A stretch of DNA of 64,000 nt, taken from the NCBI GenBank assembly GCA_020634245.1, contig JACKCC010000011.1:314071-378070 (forward strand), read 5' to 3'. Made by a program: the position numbers and the translations under genes. Below, piece by piece: positions 62,823 through 64,000 of the stretch. The stretch comes from Ardenticatenaceae bacterium (GTDB lineage Bacteria; Chloroflexota; Anaerolineae; Promineifilales; Promineifilaceae). The notes beneath the pieces were generated by a model. That model did no database searches. It was not told the DNA's origin and saw nothing but the letters and a program-made list of their open reading frames with translations. Every line of letters begins with the position of its first letter. Position 1 is the stretch's first letter.

Positions 62823-63839
62823 ATGTCCCCTTCCTTTTTTCATCACCTCCATCCACCTACGATTCCGCGACCACAAGCCCGCTTCCGCCACACGTTGGGC
62901 GCAGGCGGGCTGGCGGCTTTTCTGGCAGTGCTATTGGTGATAACCGGATTGCTGGAGATGTTTTATTACGTGCCAACGACGGAAGGGGCGGCTGAATCGA
63001 TTCAACTATTGACGTTTTTGGTTCCCTTTGGTGGATTGGTACGCAATATCCATTATTGGGCAGCACAGCTTCTTCTGGTTGTGGCGGTGGTTCACATGGT
63101 TCGGGTTCTGTTTACCGGTGGCTACGTCAAACCACGCCGGTTTAATTATTTGTTGGGCCTGGGGCTGTTGGTGCTGGTGATTTTCCTGAATTTTTCCGGC
63201 TACGTGCTGCGCTGGGACGAAGGCGTCCGCTGGGCAATGGTGGCCGGGACGAATCTGGTTAAGGCGATTCCTGGTATTGGGCCGGGCGCTTACCGTGTGA
63301 TGATGGGCGGAGACGCGCCGGGACCGGCAACGCTCATCCGGTTTTATGCCTGGCATATTTTCGGATTGATGGTGCCGTTTTTATTTCTGGCAGGATGGCA
63401 TATTTTCCGTGTACGGCGGGATGGCGGGATTGCCGCGCCGCCGCCGAAAGAGCGGGAATGCCGGACGCGCATTTCACGGGATGAATTGGTGGGGGTGGAA
63501 GTGGTGGCGATGCTGGTGGCAACGGCCGTTCTCATCATCATCTCTCTCATTTTCCCCGCCCCCATCGGCCCGGCCATGAGCCAAACCGCCTCGTCAGCGA
63601 CTGAGGCCCGCGCCCCCTGGTTTTTCCTTTGGGTGCAGGAGCTTCTCAAAAATGGCAGCGCCTTTTTGTGGGGCGTTCTGATTCCGGTTCTTGTCCTGGT
63701 TGTGTTGGCGGCGCTGCCTTATTTGCGGCCAACGGTGGCTCCGGCCGAGATTGGCAGTTGGCTGCCGCGCAGCGGGCGGATGGTGCAGGTGGTAACGGCC
63801 GTTATCATCCTCACGTTATTGGTTTTGACGATATTATGA
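62823..63839 (+). CDS. Cytochrome b (b/b6-type) membrane subunit
   Basis: 338 residues, about eight membrane helices. Haem-ligand pairs are placed as in cytochrome b: NIHYWAAQLLLVVAVVHMVR and FYAWHIFGLMVPFLFLAGWH, each His pair 13-14 residues apart. The quinol-site PEWY motif of bc1 complexes reads PWFF here. No Rieske gene is adjacent, so it probably belongs to an alternative quinol-cytochrome complex with the cytochrome genes of this locus. A downstream exported protein begins 37 bases later. Confidence 0.85.
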   Translation: MSPSFFHHLHPPTIPRPQARFRHTLGAGGLAAFLAVLLVITGLLEMFYYVPTTEGAAESIQLLTFLVPFGGLVRNIHYWAAQLLLVVAVVHMVRVLFTGGYVKPRRFNYLLGLGLLVLVIFLNFSGYVLRWDEGVRWAMVAGTNLVKAIPGIGPGAYRVMMGGDAPGPATLIRFYAWHIFGLMVPFLFLAGWHIFRVRRDGGIAAPPPKERECRTRISRDELVGVEVVAMLVATAVLIIISLIFPAPIGPAMSQTASSATEARAPWFFLWVQELLKNGSAFLWGVLIPVLVLVVLAALPYLRPTVAPAEIGSWLPRSGRMVQVVTAVIILTLLVLTIL

Positions 63840-63876
63840 ATCAATACCGTCATCGCACGGCGGGGTTGGCCGCGAC

Positions 63877-64000
63877 ATGAAACGCACCCTCGCCGCTCTG
63901 TTCCTTTTACTTGCCATTTTGGCCGCCGTGTGGGTAAACAGCCGTCAACCCACGCCCATCTCCCTCACCCCTGCATTAACCGGCGAGACCGAATACTGCG
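63877..64000 (+). CDS. Exported protein, partial (window edge)
   Basis: The frame starts MKRTLAALFLLLAILAAVWV, a clean signal peptide or membrane anchor, and continues to TGETEYC at the edge. The Cys followed by G at the border could open a CxxCH haem site, which would suit a cytochrome c partner for the preceding cytochrome b; the sequence ends before this can be seen. Confidence 0.55.
   Translation, partial: MKRTLAALFLLLAILAAVWVNSRQPTPISLTPALTGETEYC

Overview
The window looks like a chromosomal stretch of a free-living bacterium, most likely a Chloroflexota member of the Anaerolineae/Caldilineae type. That placement is an inference: it rests on the overall protein character (DUF2207 protein, beta-trefoil and SH3 membrane proteins, ADP-forming acyl-CoA synthetase, Hsp33, an oxyanion/polysulfide reductase operon), on the style of the small intergenic palindromes, and on a very frequent octamer ACGGCCGT that I count at roughly 75-80 copies. 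No rRNA, tRNA or CRISPR array was seen.

Layout. Positions 1-4,700 are an accessory patch: a frameshifted REP-associated (RAYT/Y1) transposase and a single-chain type IIG/ISP-like restriction-modification enzyme, each bracketed by near-identical REP-like palindromes, followed by a zinc-ribbon protein. Positions 4,800-14,300 carry housekeeping and surface genes: a fascin-like beta-trefoil membrane protein, a DUF2207 protein, a secreted trypsin-like protease, arginase, a CheY-like receiver, a fused ADP-forming acyl-CoA synthetase and an SH3-domain membrane protein.

Positions 14,800-21,070 are an AT-richer island with no copy of the ACGGCCGT octamer. It holds a DruA-like (DUF4338) gene diverging from a tight four-gene operon: zinc-ribbon GHKL-type ATPase, STAS-like protein, NurA-like nuclease and HerA-like translocase. 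A strong promoter overlapped by palindromes drives the operon. This is the best candidate for an undescribed defence system here.

Positions 21,075-48,260 run on the minus strand: mazG, then one very long translation/transcription block which, in transcription order, is rpoB, rpsL, rpsG, fusA, tuf, the S10-spc-alpha clusters, rpmJ, rpsM, rpsK, rpsD, rpoA, rplQ, truA, rplM, rpsI. rpoC is missing from its usual place after rpoB, and infA and map are missing after adk. rpoB has a consensus promoter and a leader able to form two mutually exclusive hairpins.

Positions 48,240-55,300 hold a glycosyltransferase, a TyrA-like dehydrogenase, two HD-domain hydrolases, a site-2-type protease, Hsp33, a small membrane protein and an Lrp/AsnC regulator. 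From 55,464 to the end there is a plus-strand sulfur/redox locus: a PocR-type regulator, an ArsR-type regulator, a triheme cytochrome, two YeeE/YedE transporter halves, a Mo-bisPGD catalytic subunit, an FeS subunit, an NrfD subunit, a cytochrome b and the start of an exported protein. Three of these (second YeeE half, catalytic subunit, NrfD) are interrupted by stops or frameshifts as given, so the locus is either decaying or locally mis-sequenced.
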